A stretch of DNA of 61,789 bases from Labrys wisconsinensis (GTDB lineage: Bacteria > Pseudomonadota > Alphaproteobacteria > Rhizobiales > Labraceae). The stretch lies in assembly GCF_030814995.1 (NCBI RefSeq), contig NZ_JAUSVX010000031.1:1-61789 (forward strand). The letters run 5' to 3'. The notes below the pieces were generated by a model. The model worked only from the letters and a program-made list of their open reading frames with translations. It had not been told where the DNA came from and ran no database searches. Every line of letters starts with the position of its first letter. The stretch's first letter is position 1. Positions 44,851 through 54,245 of this stretch are shown in pieces. A program made the translations under genes and the position numbers.

Positions 44851-45816
44851 TCAGTCCATCGACAGCACCAGCCGGGCGGTGTTCTCGTCGGTGATCAGCG
44901 AGTTCGCCAGGCGTCCCTTGAGGGCGGCACGGATCGCCGGCGCCCGGTAGACGCCGGAGGCGACGATGGCGGTCGGCCGGTCCGCCGGCTGCGTCCTGAC
45001 GAAGGAGGTCAGGCGGTCGTGATAGGCGGCGTCGACGATCTCGCCGTCGGCGGAGATGGCGCAGCCGAGCAGCTCGCCCACCCCGCCCGCCTCCATCGCC
45101 TGCGCCGTCTCCGCCGCCGTGATGAAGCCGTCGCGATAGAGCGTCGCCTCCGGGCCCCAGAAGCCGATGCCCATGATCAGCAGCGTCGCCTCCTCCACCA
45201 GCGAGCGCAGCACGCCGTAGCCCGGCTGCGCCTGCAGCACCTCGCGCTCCTCCACCGTGTTGGTGACGACCGGCACGGGCAGCGGATAGCACTGGGCGTT
45301 GAGCCGCTCGGCCAGGCGCGTGACCACGTCGTAATGGGTCGCCCGGCCGTCGCGCGTCAGGTTGCCCATCAGCGACACGCAATGGTGCTGCGGCCGGTCC
45401 ATCGGCGGCAGGCGCCGCGACACCTCGCGCATGGCCCCGCCGCTGCCCATGCCGATGGTGAGCGGCGCCTTCTGCTGGATGATGTTCTCCAGGTAGAACG
45501 TCGCCTGCGAGGCGACCGAGGGGATGTCCTCGGTGCTGCCGCTCTCGCTCAGGCACACGTCGCAATAGATCAGGCCGAACCGGTCCTTCAGCCGGTCGGC
45601 GAGCTGGATCGCCTCGGCCAGCGGATGGATCAGCTGGAAGCGGATCAGCCGCTCGGCATTGGCGAGCGCGATCAGGCGCTGCACGATCTGGCGCGAGATG
45701 TTGAGCTCGGCCGCGATCTGCTCCTGGGTCCGGCTCTTGAAATAGTAGAGCCAGGCCGCTCGTGCGGCGAGGTCCAGGCGGCGATCGCCGGCCGGATCCG
45801 GGCGCTCCATCGTCAC
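44851..45816 (-). CDS. SorC/DeoR-type sugar-binding transcriptional regulator
   Basis: 321 aa. N-terminal helix-turn-helix (AAWLYYFKSRTQEQIAAELN, ISRQIVQRLIALANAERL), then the SorC sugar-phosphate-binding domain (LTIGMGSGGAMREVSRRL, ESLMG-like SLMGNLT, GIGFWGPEATLYRDG, TAIVASGVYRAPAIRAAL). GTG 45816 is preferred because AAGGA lies 6 bases upstream. It is the last gene after the amidohydrolase (45 bases away) and probably controls the operon it ends, in response to a sugar or sugar phosphate. Confidence 0.9.
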   Translation of the reverse strand: MTMERPDPAGDRRLDLAARAAWLYYFKSRTQEQIAAELNISRQIVQRLIALANAERLIRFQLIHPLAEAIQLADRLKDRFGLIYCDVCLSESGSTEDIPSVASQATFYLENIIQQKAPLTIGMGSGGAMREVSRRLPPMDRPQHHCVSLMGNLTRDGRATHYDVVTRLAERLNAQCYPLPVPVVTNTVEEREVLQAQPGYGVLRSLVEEATLLIMGIGFWGPEATLYRDGFITAAETAQAMEAGGVGELLGCAISADGEIVDAAYHDRLTSFVRTQPADRPTAIVASGVYRAPAIRAALKGRLANSLITDENTARLVLSMD

Positions 45817-45861
45817 GGCAATTCCTTCCCAACCATGTCGGCGCCCGATCCCCTCGTCCGG

Positions 45862-46581
45862 CTAGAGCTTCAGCAGGCGCGCCATGGTGCCGCCGACGAT
45901 GGCCGCGTAGCCGTCCCGGTCGGGCGTCGCGCGCTCCATCTTCTGGAACTCGAACTCGTAGTCGACGAAGGGCGAATCCGTGCCCCAGATCACCTTGTGC
46001 GGCCCCAATTCCTTCACGGCGGTCTGAATCTCGAAGATCGGCGCTCGCGACGTCTCCAGATAGAGGTTGTCGAATTGGCCGGCAAAGGAAATGGCCTGCG
46101 CCACCGACCAGAAGAAGCCCATATGGGCCATCAGCAGCGGCACGCGCGGGAAGCGGGCCGCCATCAGCGCGAATTCCGGCGGCGCGTTGTAGAGGTCGCT
46201 GGCGCCGTGGACGATGATCGGGAAGCCCAGTTCGTCCGCCACCTCGAACAGGGGGTCGACCAGCTCGGGATCGGCGAGGTGATAGCCGTTGATCGTCGGG
46301 TGCAGCTTCAGCCCCTTGAAGCCCCATTGGGTGATGCAATGGCGCACGATGTCGGCCGCATCGCGCTCCCAGGGGTTGACGGCGCAATAGGGGATCAGCC
46401 GGTCCGGGAACTGGTCATGGGCGTCCTTGACGAAGTCGTTGGTGAAGTTGCCCTCGACGAAGGGGAACACCACGGCCTTGTCGACGCCGGCCGCGTCGAG
46501 CTTGGCCACCAGCTCGGTGCCGGTCTGGCGGGCTCCCGGCCGGTCGCCGAGATGGTTGTGGGCGTCGATGACGAGTCCCAT
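45862..46581 (-). CDS. Amidohydrolase 2 family metal-dependent hydrolase
   Basis: 239 aa, short for the family. Metal-site pattern: DAHNHLG (His8, His10), the IIVHGAS strand, PLLMAHMGFFW, and WGTDSPFVDYEF with the catalytic Asp. Members are lactonases, decarboxylases and other hydrolases. Sitting behind a sugar importer, a sugar lactonase-like role is the obvious guess but is inference. AGAGGAG precedes ATG 46581; the upstream permease stop lies 12 bases away. Confidence 0.85.
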   Translation of the reverse strand: MGLVIDAHNHLGDRPGARQTGTELVAKLDAAGVDKAVVFPFVEGNFTNDFVKDAHDQFPDRLIPYCAVNPWERDAADIVRHCITQWGFKGLKLHPTINGYHLADPELVDPLFEVADELGFPIIVHGASDLYNAPPEFALMAARFPRVPLLMAHMGFFWSVAQAISFAGQFDNLYLETSRAPIFEIQTAVKELGPHKVIWGTDSPFVDYEFEFQKMERATPDRDGYAAIVGGTMARLLKL

Positions 46582-46593
46582 GACTGTCTCCTC

Positions 46594-47577
46594 TCAGGTG
46601 TTGCGCTTCAGCGCGCCGATCGCCATGGCCATGAGGATGAAGCCGCCGTTCAGGGCGAAGCGGTAGGGCGCGCCCAGGCCGAGCAGGGTCAGGCCATTGC
46701 CGAGAAAGGTGATGAACAGGGCGCCGATCAGCGTGCCCCAGATGGTGATCTCCGCCCGCCGCGACAGCAGCGTCCCGAGATAGACGGCGGCGAAGGCGTC
46801 GAGCAGATAGGCCTCGGCGCCGCGCGGCACCGCGATCGAGGTGCGCGAGACCAGCGCCACCCCGGCGATGCTCGACAGCAGGCCGGCGAGGACGAAGCCG
46901 CCGGCGAACACGGCGCGCACGTCGATGCCGGCGAGATAGGCCGCGCGCGCATTGCCGCCGATCGCCCGCGCCCGCCGCGCGAAGCTGGTCATGGTGGTGA
47001 CCAGCATCATCGCGGCGAACACGACGAGGCCGAGCACGACCAGCGCCGAGACCGGGCCGATCGAGCCCTGGCCGATGAAGAAGAAGGCGCGCGTGAGGCC
47101 GCGGGGCAGCGTGAACAGGATCTGCGGCTCGGCGCCGTTGGTCATCAGCAGCTCGCCCGAGCGGATGACGAACATCATGCCCAGCGTGCCGATGATGGCG
47201 GGGATGCCGGCATAGGCGGCGAGCACGCCGTTGACGAGGCCGGCCAGCAGGCCGAAGGCGAGCGGCGCGGCCAGGACCAGCCAGAGCGGCTGGCCGTGCA
47301 GCACCAGCACCGCGGCGAGCAGGCCGGCGGCATCGGCGATCTGGGCGACGGAGAGGTCGACCCCGCGCATCGCCATCACCACGCCGAGCCCGAACGACAT
47401 CACCACCAGGATGACGCTCTGGTGCAGCACGTTGCCGATATTGGCGAGGCTGAAGAACGCCGGCTTCAGCACCGCGAAGATCATCAAGACCGCCAGCATG
47501 CCGACCGCCGGGCCATAGGCGCGCAGCTGCTCGACGAGGACGGGGGCGCGGGTGGGCCGGGCGGCAGCGGATGACAT
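46594..47577 (-). CDS. ABC importer permease (RbsC type)
   Basis: 327 aa, about ten hydrophobic helices; CUT2 blocks MRGVDLSVAQ, GGNARAAYLAGIDVRAVF and LGTLLSRRAEITIWGTLIGA are present. It starts 8 bases after the stop of the ATPase-permease fusion, with AAAGG upstream. With the permease half of that fusion it would complete the channel. Confidence 0.88.
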   Translation of the reverse strand: MSSAAARPTRAPVLVEQLRAYGPAVGMLAVLMIFAVLKPAFFSLANIGNVLHQSVILVVMSFGLGVVMAMRGVDLSVAQIADAAGLLAAVLVLHGQPLWLVLAAPLAFGLLAGLVNGVLAAYAGIPAIIGTLGMMFVIRSGELLMTNGAEPQILFTLPRGLTRAFFFIGQGSIGPVSALVVLGLVVFAAMMLVTTMTSFARRARAIGGNARAAYLAGIDVRAVFAGGFVLAGLLSSIAGVALVSRTSIAVPRGAEAYLLDAFAAVYLGTLLSRRAEITIWGTLIGALFITFLGNGLTLLGLGAPYRFALNGGFILMAMAIGALKRNT

Positions 47578-47585
47578 GGCGGCCT

Positions 47586-50114
47586 TTAGAAAATGAGCAC
47601 CTGGCCGATGGCGCGCTTGCGCAACAGGCCGAGCGAGACCGAGAGGACCAGCACCATGCCCTGGATCCCGGGCAGGGCCTGGTTCGAGATCCCGAGGAGG
47701 ATCAGGCCGTTGGAGAGCGAGGCCAGGAAGATCGCCGCCACCACGGTGCCGACGACGTTGAGCTCCCCGGCGCGCGACATGGTGCTGCCGAGGAAGGTGG
47801 CGGCCAGGGCGCTGATCAGGAAGTCGACCCCGGTGGCCAGCGCCGAGGCGCCGTAGCTGTAGGCGGCCAGCACCACTCCGGCGAGGCCGAGCACCAGCCC
47901 GCCGAGCGCGAAGGAGGCGAAGGCATAGCGCGTCCGCCCGACCCCGCGCAGCAGCGCCGCCGCCGCGTTCTGGCCCACGGCGTACATGCGCAGCCCGAGC
48001 CGCGTCTCCTTGAGCAGGACGTGAAGCGCGGCGGTGACGGCGACGAGCAGGATGAACACGAAGGGCACGGGCCCGACATAGCCCTGGCCGAGGAAGAAGA
48101 AGTCCGGCCGATTGGCGAGCGTCAGCGCCTGGCCGCCATTGTAGAGCAGCGTCGCGCCCATGACGACGAACATCATGCCGAGGGTGGCGACGAAGGCCGG
48201 GATGCGCAGCGCCAGCACCAGGCCGGCATTGACGGCGCCGACGGCGAGGCCGAGGACGCCGCCGAGCGCGATCGCCGCCGCCGAGCCGAAGCCCGCGAGC
48301 AGCGTGCCGGCCGCGACATTGGCGGCGAACTGGCTGGCGGCGCCCGCCGACATGTCGAAGCCGCCGGCGATCAGCACCACGGTGAGGCCGAGCGCGATGA
48401 AGGCGAGGACGCTGCCCTGCTTGAGCACGTCGAAGATATTGCCGATCGCCAGGAACTGCGGCGCCAGCGCGGCGATGACCGCGACCGTCAGCGCCATGCC
48501 GGCGACCGTGCCCCAGCGGGACAGGATGGTCGCGACGGGACCTTGCCGCGCGGCCTTCGCCGCCGCATCGCCCGCCCGGGCCGGAGCCTCGCCGGCGCTG
48601 CCCGAGGCCCAGTCGAGCAGCGCCTCGGGCGTCGCCGCCGCCTGGTCCTCGATCACCCCAGCGATCCGCCCGCGGCGCATCACCACCGTGCGGTCGCACA
48701 TGGCGGAGATCTCCTCGAAGTCCGAGGAGATGAAGATCACCGCGGCGCCGGACCGCGCCAGCTCGACCATCTGGCGATAGATCTCGATCTTGGAGCCGAC
48801 GTCGACGCCGGTGGTCGGCTCGTCGAACAGGAAGACCCGGGAGTCGCCGGTGAGCCAGCGCCCGACCACGACCTTCTGCTGGTTGCCGCCGGAGAGGTTG
48901 CGTGCCGGGGTCCGGATCGAGGGCGGCTGGATGCCGAGGCGGGCGACGAGCTCGCGCGCCGCCGCCGCTTCCCGGCCGAGGTCGAGCAGGCCGAATCGGG
49001 CCCAACGCGCCACGTTCGGCAGGGTCAGGTTCTCGCGCACCGGCAGGTCGATCACCAGCCCTTCCTGCCGCCGGTCCTCCGGGATCAGCGCGAAACCCTC
49101 GGCCATGGCCGCGCGCGGACCGGCGGGCGCGGACGGACGGCCGCCGATGCTGACCGTGCCGCCCTGGCGCGGCAGCGCGCCGACCAGGGTCAGCGCCAGC
49201 TCCGAGCGGCCGGCGCCGACCAGGCCGGCAATGCCGAGGATCTCGCCGCGGCGCACGGTGAGGTCGATGCCGTGCAGCGCCGGCCCCTCCAGGCCGCGCA
49301 CCTCCAGGAGCGCGTCGCCGATCGGCACGCTCTCCTTGGGGTAGAGCTGCGAGACCTCGCGGCCGACGATCATCCGCACGATGTCGGCGCGGGAAATCTC
49401 GCCGGCCGGCACCGTCGCCACCAGCCGGCCGTCCCGCAGCACCGAGATGCGGTCGACCAGGCTCAGCACCTCGTCGAGATAGTGGGAGATATAGATGATG
49501 GTGACGCCGTCGTCGCGCAGCGCGCGGACGATCTCGAACAGGCGCTCGGCCTCCTTGTCGCTGAGCGAGGCGGTCGGCTCGTCGAGGATGAGGGCGGTGG
49601 GCTGGCGCAGCAGGGCGGCGGCGATCGCCACCTGGGCGCGCTGCGCCACGGAGAGGTCGCGCACCAGCACGTCGGGCGAGAAGTCGGCCTGGACGCGGTC
49701 GAGCGCCGCCTGCACGCGCCGGCGCATCGCCGGGCGGTCGAGCAGGCCGCCGCGCACGATCTCGTTGCCGAGCAGGGCGTTGCCGGTCACGTCGAGCTGG
49801 GCGACGAGCTGCTGGTCCTGGTGGACGATGGCGATGCCCTTGGCTTCGGCGTCGCGGACGTCGCGCAGGCGGACCTCCGCGCCGTCGACGAGGATGCGGC
49901 CCGCATCCGGCTGGTAGACGCCGGTCAGGATCTTGACCAGGGTCGACTTGCCCGCGCCGTTCTGGCCGAGGAGCGCGTGGATCTCGCCCCGCGCCACCGC
50001 CACCGACACGTCGTCGAGGGCGGTCACGCCCGGAAAGACCTTCCGGATCGAGCGGCACTCGACGGCAGGGCGCGCGGGCGCCGCGGCGACGGGGTCCGGG
50101 CTGGCGATGGACAT
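47586..50114 (-). CDS. Sugar-type ABC importer: RbsA-like ATPase fused to RbsC-like permease (second fusion)
   Basis: 842 aa. NBD1: GQNGAGKST, LSVAQRAQ, LILDEPTASLS. NBD2: GLVGAGRSE, LSGGNQQKVVVGRW, FLFDEPTTGVD. A linker of about 35 residues (Ala/Gly/Asp-rich) leads to a complete RbsC-type permease (about 540-842) with AGGFDMSAG. The same unusual ATPase-permease order is found in the fusion at 7033-9546, but here the second Walker B is normal. It operates with the binding protein upstream and the free permease downstream. Confidence 0.9.
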   Translation of the reverse strand: MSIASPDPVAAAPARPAVECRSIRKVFPGVTALDDVSVAVARGEIHALLGQNGAGKSTLVKILTGVYQPDAGRILVDGAEVRLRDVRDAEAKGIAIVHQDQQLVAQLDVTGNALLGNEIVRGGLLDRPAMRRRVQAALDRVQADFSPDVLVRDLSVAQRAQVAIAAALLRQPTALILDEPTASLSDKEAERLFEIVRALRDDGVTIIYISHYLDEVLSLVDRISVLRDGRLVATVPAGEISRADIVRMIVGREVSQLYPKESVPIGDALLEVRGLEGPALHGIDLTVRRGEILGIAGLVGAGRSELALTLVGALPRQGGTVSIGGRPSAPAGPRAAMAEGFALIPEDRRQEGLVIDLPVRENLTLPNVARWARFGLLDLGREAAAARELVARLGIQPPSIRTPARNLSGGNQQKVVVGRWLTGDSRVFLFDEPTTGVDVGSKIEIYRQMVELARSGAAVIFISSDFEEISAMCDRTVVMRRGRIAGVIEDQAAATPEALLDWASGSAGEAPARAGDAAAKAARQGPVATILSRWGTVAGMALTVAVIAALAPQFLAIGNIFDVLKQGSVLAFIALGLTVVLIAGGFDMSAGAASQFAANVAAGTLLAGFGSAAAIALGGVLGLAVGAVNAGLVLALRIPAFVATLGMMFVVMGATLLYNGGQALTLANRPDFFFLGQGYVGPVPFVFILLVAVTAALHVLLKETRLGLRMYAVGQNAAAALLRGVGRTRYAFASFALGGLVLGLAGVVLAAYSYGASALATGVDFLISALAATFLGSTMSRAGELNVVGTVVAAIFLASLSNGLILLGISNQALPGIQGMVLVLSVSLGLLRKRAIGQVLIF

Positions 50115-50174
50115 GCGACGAACCTTCGAACCGGGGAGGCTGCCGGAGCGTGGATCCCGCTCCGGCAGGACGCG

Positions 50175-51221
50175 TCAGGGCAGGACGGGCCGCACGACCA
50201 CGAGCTGGCCGTCCTGGGGCCAGCGGCCCTCCACGTCGGCCTTGGCGATGCCGAGCGCGTCCCACACGCCGGGGCCCCAGCGCTTCTCCGCCGCGGCGGC
50301 GCCGTTGGCATGGGTGGCGACATAGACCTCGGTGAAGATGGCGCTCGGGAACTCCTTCTTGCCGCCGATGGCGGAGACCAGGGCGTCCGCCGCCAGCCGG
50401 CCGATCGCCGGCACGTCCTGCACCACGGTCGCCACGAACGGGCTCTTCTCGTCGAGCAGCATCTGGAAGCCGATGCGGTCGCCGTCGATCGAGGCGATCT
50501 TGATCTCGTCACGCCCGGCGCGCCGCACCGCCTCGACCGCGCCGGAGACCAGGAGGTCGTAGGCGCCCCAGACGCCGGCGATGCTGCCCTTCTCGGGATT
50601 GGCGGTCAGCAGGTCCTCCATCTGGGTCTGCACCTTGGCGGCGCTGTGCTCGGTGGGCACCCACTGCACCTTGACGTTGGGATAGTCGGCGACGACCGCC
50701 TCGAACACGCGCTTGCGCGTCTCGAGCAGCGGCGCACCCGGCACCCAGAAGGCGACGACATTGCCCTTGTAGTCGATGCTGGAGAGCAGCGAGCGCGCCA
50801 GCATGGCGGCCATCAGGGCCTCGTCGCCGCCGACATCGGCGATGGCGCCGGCCGTCTTGGAGCCGATCGAGGTGGTGATCACCGGGATGCCTGCGGCATT
50901 GGCCTTGGCCACGACCGGCGCGAGCTGCTGGGGATCGCCGAGCTGGACGATGATGCCGGCGACGCCGGAATTGATCAGGCTCTCGATGTTCTCGTTGTGC
51001 TTGCGCGGGTCGGTGCCGCCGTCGGTGACCACGACCTCGGCGCCCGCGGCCTTCAGCACGGCGGTGGCGCCGGAGATGATGTCCCTGTTGTAGTCGTTGG
51101 TGATCTCGCGGGAGGCAAGACCGATCTTCTTGCCGGCCAGCGCCTGGGCATGGGCCGATCCGGCCGCAAGCGCCACCGTCGCCAGCAGCGCCGCCGCTGC
51201 CAGCCCCCTCAGCATGTTCAT
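50175..51221 (-). CDS. Periplasmic sugar-binding protein (RbsB/Peripla_BP_4 type)
   Basis: 348 aa. Signal peptide MNMLRGLAAAALLATVALAA to about AHAQA. The mature part follows the type-I fold: KIGLASREITNDYNRDIISG, VTDGGTDPRKHNENIESLIN, IIVQLGDPQQ, ITTSIGSKTAGAIADVGGDE and, late, SIDGDRIGFQMLL. It is the first gene of a five-gene operon (binding protein, fusion, permease, amidohydrolase, SorC). GGAGGA lies 6 bases before ATG 51221. A promoter and a palindrome lie upstream. Confidence 0.9.
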   Translation of the reverse strand: MNMLRGLAAAALLATVALAAGSAHAQALAGKKIGLASREITNDYNRDIISGATAVLKAAGAEVVVTDGGTDPRKHNENIESLINSGVAGIIVQLGDPQQLAPVVAKANAAGIPVITTSIGSKTAGAIADVGGDEALMAAMLARSLLSSIDYKGNVVAFWVPGAPLLETRKRVFEAVVADYPNVKVQWVPTEHSAAKVQTQMEDLLTANPEKGSIAGVWGAYDLLVSGAVEAVRRAGRDEIKIASIDGDRIGFQMLLDEKSPFVATVVQDVPAIGRLAADALVSAIGGKKEFPSAIFTEVYVATHANGAAAAEKRWGPGVWDALGIAKADVEGRWPQDGQLVVVRPVLP

Positions 51222-51264
51222 GGCAGTCCTCCGTCGTTTCCTCGGCGCTTGGCGCGCGCTTATG

Positions 51265-51278
51265 CGAGCAATTGCTCG
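51265..51278. promoter_or_regulatory. Perfect 14-bp palindrome, candidate operator
   Basis: CGAGCAATTGCTCG lies 44 bases before the start of the sugar-binding-protein gene and just downstream of the promoter at 51287-51315, where binding would stop transcription. The SorC protein ending the operon or the UTRA-GntR protein upstream are candidates to bind it; the sequence does not decide. Confidence 0.6.
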
Positions 51279-51286
51279 ACACTCAA

Positions 51287-51315
51287 ATAATTGCGCGATT
51301 GCAAACCGAAGTCAA
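51287..51315 (-). promoter_or_regulatory. Sigma-70-like promoter of the third CUT2 operon
   Basis: On the minus strand TTGACT (51310-51315), a 17-base spacer, then AATTAT (51287-51292). This is the best promoter-like element in the window and lies 66 bases before the binding-protein start. The stretch from 51316 to 51563 holds no supported gene. Confidence 0.55.
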
Positions 51316-51563
51316 CGATCAGATGGCAGATAAAGGCCACGCATTTTGATCGACCATCAGGCAAATATTCGATCTGCTGAAGTGGCGACCCCGCCTCCTC
51401 GGATGACGCCGCGCCTCTCCGGCGGATTTCGCATCGGGGGCGACGGCGCAGCGAGGAGCGGTTGTCGAAGAGCATGGGGTCACCCGGCTCGATGCCGTCG
51501 CCCCGATGGCTCCCATGTCGCTCGACGACGCCTTGATAAAATGCGCGGGCTCGTCGCCGCGGC

Positions 51564-52283
51564 TCAATAGTCGAGGATGAAGTCGACGCGGCTGCCGCAG
51601 TAGGCCGTCGTGCCGAAGAACACCGGCACGTCGGCGTCGTCGACGTTGAGAATATCCAATTGAAAGACCGGGTCCTGCGCCGACATCTTGAGATGGCGGG
51701 CTTCCTCCGCCTCGGGCAGGCGGCATCGGATGCGCGCGGTCTTGCGCCGGAAGGTCTTCACGCCCAGCTCCGCCACAAGCTCCGACAAGGAGAGTGGCAA
51801 GCTCTGCCCGAGGGGTATCCGGGAGAGGACCTGCCCGACATCCGGGAACCGCTCCACCGGAAAGTGGATCAGGGCCTGATGCACCGGTACGCCGTTGGCC
51901 TCGCCGAGCAGCGTGACCGTCTGGATCGGCGAGCCTGCCTTGATCTGCAACTGATGTGCGATCGCCGTCGGTGCGGGATAGGTGATCACCGACAGGACCT
52001 GCCGGGTCGGCACGCGCATGTTTTCGAGCAGGTTCTGCTCGAAGCGGGCCTGGGTCCCGATACGATAGGCGATGGCATCATCAACCACGAAGGTGCCGCG
52101 CCCACGCTCGGAGCGAACGAGTCCCAGGGCCTGGAGATGTGATAGCGCGCGCCGCACCGTATGGCGGTTGACCCCGAAACGCGTGGCAAGCTCGACGTCG
52201 CCCGGCAGCCGTCCGCCGGACTCCAGCACGCCACCTTCGATTTCCTTGACGAGCGTGTCGCTGATGCCTTGCCAGATCGCCAT
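51564..52283 (-). CDS. GntR-family regulator, HutC/PhnF subfamily (UTRA domain)
   Basis: 239 aa from ATG 52283, chosen because GAGGGG lies about 5 bases upstream while the earlier ATG at 52349 has no site. Residues 1-70: winged helix (WQGISDTLVKEIEGG, LPGDVELATRFGVNRHTVRR, RGRGTFVVDD). Residues about 95-239: UTRA ligand domain (QTVTLLGEANGVPVHQALIH, FPVERFPDVG; ending in FGTTAYCGSRVDFILDY). The UTRA pattern resembles PhnF-type regulators but many UTRA proteins sense sugars or amines. It is upstream of the sugar operon on the same strand. Confidence 0.88.
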   Translation of the reverse strand: MAIWQGISDTLVKEIEGGVLESGGRLPGDVELATRFGVNRHTVRRALSHLQALGLVRSERGRGTFVVDDAIAYRIGTQARFEQNLLENMRVPTRQVLSVITYPAPTAIAHQLQIKAGSPIQTVTLLGEANGVPVHQALIHFPVERFPDVGQVLSRIPLGQSLPLSLSELVAELGVKTFRRKTARIRCRLPEAEEARHLKMSAQDPVFQLDILNVDDADVPVFFGTTAYCGSRVDFILDY

Positions 52284-52484
52284 TCCACCCCTCTGCCTCT
52301 CGCCCCCGAGATCGTCGTCAGACGTGGACGGCGTCGCCGTTTGCATCATCCGGTCGTCACAGGGTATCGGCAGAAGTATAGTTGTCTATGTTTGAACTGC
52401 AAGCTCGTGCCGCTGCGACGTCCGCTGCCGGTGATGCGCTGAAGCCGGCCCCATGGCTGGCGAGGCGCGCCGACGGAGAAAGAG

Positions 52485-52514
52485 AATCCCCTACTCCCGT
52501 CTGGGAGAGGGGTT
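52485..52514 (-). terminator. Probable rho-independent terminator of the SsuABC-like operon
   Basis: A 9- to 10-pair stem with one bulge (CCCCTACTCCC / GGGAGAGGGG) lies about 40 bases after the permease stop on the minus strand and is followed there by a T-rich stretch (ATTCTCTTTCTCC). It sits between the permease and the UTRA-GntR gene, separating two transcription units. Confidence 0.6.
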
Positions 52515-52550
52515 CCCCGTCACTTCGATTCGACTGTTCGTCGATGCTTC

Positions 52551-53432
52551 CTAGTCCCCCGCGGTCTTCTCCGGCCGCCAGGACATGAGCCGCTCCTCGA
52601 TCAGGGTCAGGACCCCCTCGGCGATCAGCGCGACGACGGCGATCACGATCATGGCCGTGAAGACGCCGTTGGCGTCGAAGGAGCCCTGCGCGGTCGCGAT
52701 CAGCATGCCCATGCCCTGCCGGGCACCGAGGAATTCGCCGACGATCGCGCCGACGAGGGCAAAGCCGAAGGAGACGTGCAGGCTGGCCAGGATCCACGAG
52801 AGGGCAGACGGCATGACGACCGATCGGGTGATCGCCCACCGCGACGCACCGAGGATGCGGGCGTTGGCGATGAGGTTCTTGTCGGCCTCGCGGACGCCCT
52901 GGAAAGCGTTGGCGAAGACGACGAAGAAGACCATCACGACGGCGAGCGCGATCTTGGATGCCGCGCCGAGCCCGAGCGCCACGATGAAGATGGAGCCGAG
53001 CACGACGCGCGGAATCGAGTTGGCGATCTTGATGTAGATCGAGAACACATCGGCCAGAAGCGCGTTCCGGCCGAGCACGACGCCGCAGAGGATGCCCAGC
53101 ACCGACCCGATCAGGAAGCCGGCTCCCGCCTCGTAGATCGTCACCCAGACCTGGAACCAGAGCGGCCCGATCGAGGTCCCGTCCCGGATCCACTCGACGA
53201 GCTTCGCCGCGATGCCGGAGGGCTGCCCGAAGAAGAAGGGGTCGATGGCGCCGGCACGCACGCCGAGCTCCCAGCCTCCCAGCATGACGATCAGCACCGC
53301 CAGGCGAAGGGCGAGGACGAGCCGCTGGCGACGGCGCTGCCGTTCGGCGAGCGAATGCAGCTTGAGCGTCCCGCCCTGCGCCTTGGGCGGCGCAGGCGAC
53401 TGGACGGAAAGGCTCGCAACAGGGGTCGACAT
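52551..53432 (-). CDS. ABC importer permease (SsuC/TauC type)
   Basis: 293 aa with about six hydrophobic helices; the cytoplasmic EAA loop that docks the ATPase is seen as FQGVREADKNLIANARILGA (about residues 175-195). It has the LGILCGVVLGRN segment typical of SsuC/TauC permeases. Start 10 bases after the ATPase stop. Fourth and last gene of the minus-strand arm. Confidence 0.88.
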   Translation of the reverse strand: MSTPVASLSVQSPAPPKAQGGTLKLHSLAERQRRRQRLVLALRLAVLIVMLGGWELGVRAGAIDPFFFGQPSGIAAKLVEWIRDGTSIGPLWFQVWVTIYEAGAGFLIGSVLGILCGVVLGRNALLADVFSIYIKIANSIPRVVLGSIFIVALGLGAASKIALAVVMVFFVVFANAFQGVREADKNLIANARILGASRWAITRSVVMPSALSWILASLHVSFGFALVGAIVGEFLGARQGMGMLIATAQGSFDANGVFTAMIVIAVVALIAEGVLTLIEERLMSWRPEKTAGD

Positions 53433-53441
53433 CGGCGGCTC

Positions 53442-54245
53442 CTAGTGGCCTGCCCGCGCCTTCAGGACTTCTTCCCGAAGGTCGTCGGCGACGTGGCGGG
53501 CAATGTCGATGAAGCGCTCGTCGTAGCGCAGGGACGCGATGTTGCGCGGCCGCGGCAGATCGATCCGATGCACCGACTTGATCCGTGCGGGACGCGACGT
53601 CAGCACGGCGACACGGTCGGCGAGCAGGATCGCCTCATCGAGGTCATGGGTGACGAACAGGACCGCGCCGCTGTTCTGCGCCCACAGGCCCAGCAGCTCC
53701 TCCTGCATCAGCTCGCGCGTCTGCACGTCGAGGGCCGAGAAGGGCTCGTCCATCAGCAGCACCTCCGGCTTGTTGATGAAGGTCTGCGCCAGCGCGACGC
53801 GCTTGCGCATGCCGCCCGAGAGCTGGTGCGGGTGGCTCCTCTCGAAGCCGTCGAGATGGACCCGCCCGATCCAGTCCCGCGCCTGGCGCTCGGCTTCGGC
53901 CCTGGAGGTTCCGCGAAACAGCGGCCCAGCCGCGACGTTCGAGAGCACGTCGCGCCAGGGAAACACCGCGTCCTGCTGGAACACGAAGCCGACCCGCCGG
54001 TCGACGTCGACCACCGGCCGGCCGAAGAGCTTCACGCTGCCCTCCTGCGGCCGGGCGAGCCCGGCAATCAGCCCGAGCGTGGTGGACTTGCCGCAGCCGG
54101 TCGGCCCGACGATGGCGCAGAACTCGCCGGGCTCGATATCGAGGCTGAAGTCCTCGAGCGCCGACACGATGCTGCCGGCCGGCGACACGAAGCGCCGGGC
54201 GACACCAGACAAACTGACAGCCGGATCCATCGCGCAGCGCCTCAA
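53442..54245 (-). CDS. ABC importer ATPase (SsuB/TauB type)
   Basis: 267 aa, single NBD. Walker A GPTGCGKST, Q-loop VFQQDAVFPW, signature LSGGMRKRVAL, Walker B VLLMDEPFSALD and switch His in FVTHDLDEA are all intact. The start overlaps the end of the binding-protein gene (ATGA). Drives import by the SsuC-like permease. Confidence 0.92.
   Translation of the reverse strand: MRRCAMDPAVSLSGVARRFVSPAGSIVSALEDFSLDIEPGEFCAIVGPTGCGKSTTLGLIAGLARPQEGSVKLFGRPVVDVDRRVGFVFQQDAVFPWRDVLSNVAAGPLFRGTSRAEAERQARDWIGRVHLDGFERSHPHQLSGGMRKRVALAQTFINKPEVLLMDEPFSALDVQTRELMQEELLGLWAQNSGAVLFVTHDLDEAILLADRVAVLTSRPARIKSVHRIDLPRPRNIASLRYDERFIDIARHVADDLREEVLKARAGH

Noticed and set aside
46594-50265. A 1223-codon minus-strand frame through the ABC fusion into the permease
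   Set aside because: Only its last part (46594-47577) is a real permease; the rest is the wrong frame of the fusion gene, rich in Arg/Pro/Ala.
51260-51475. A 71-codon frame upstream of the third sugar operon
   Set aside because: It would cover the promoter and the 14-bp palindrome and lacks a ribosome-binding site and any recognisable pattern.
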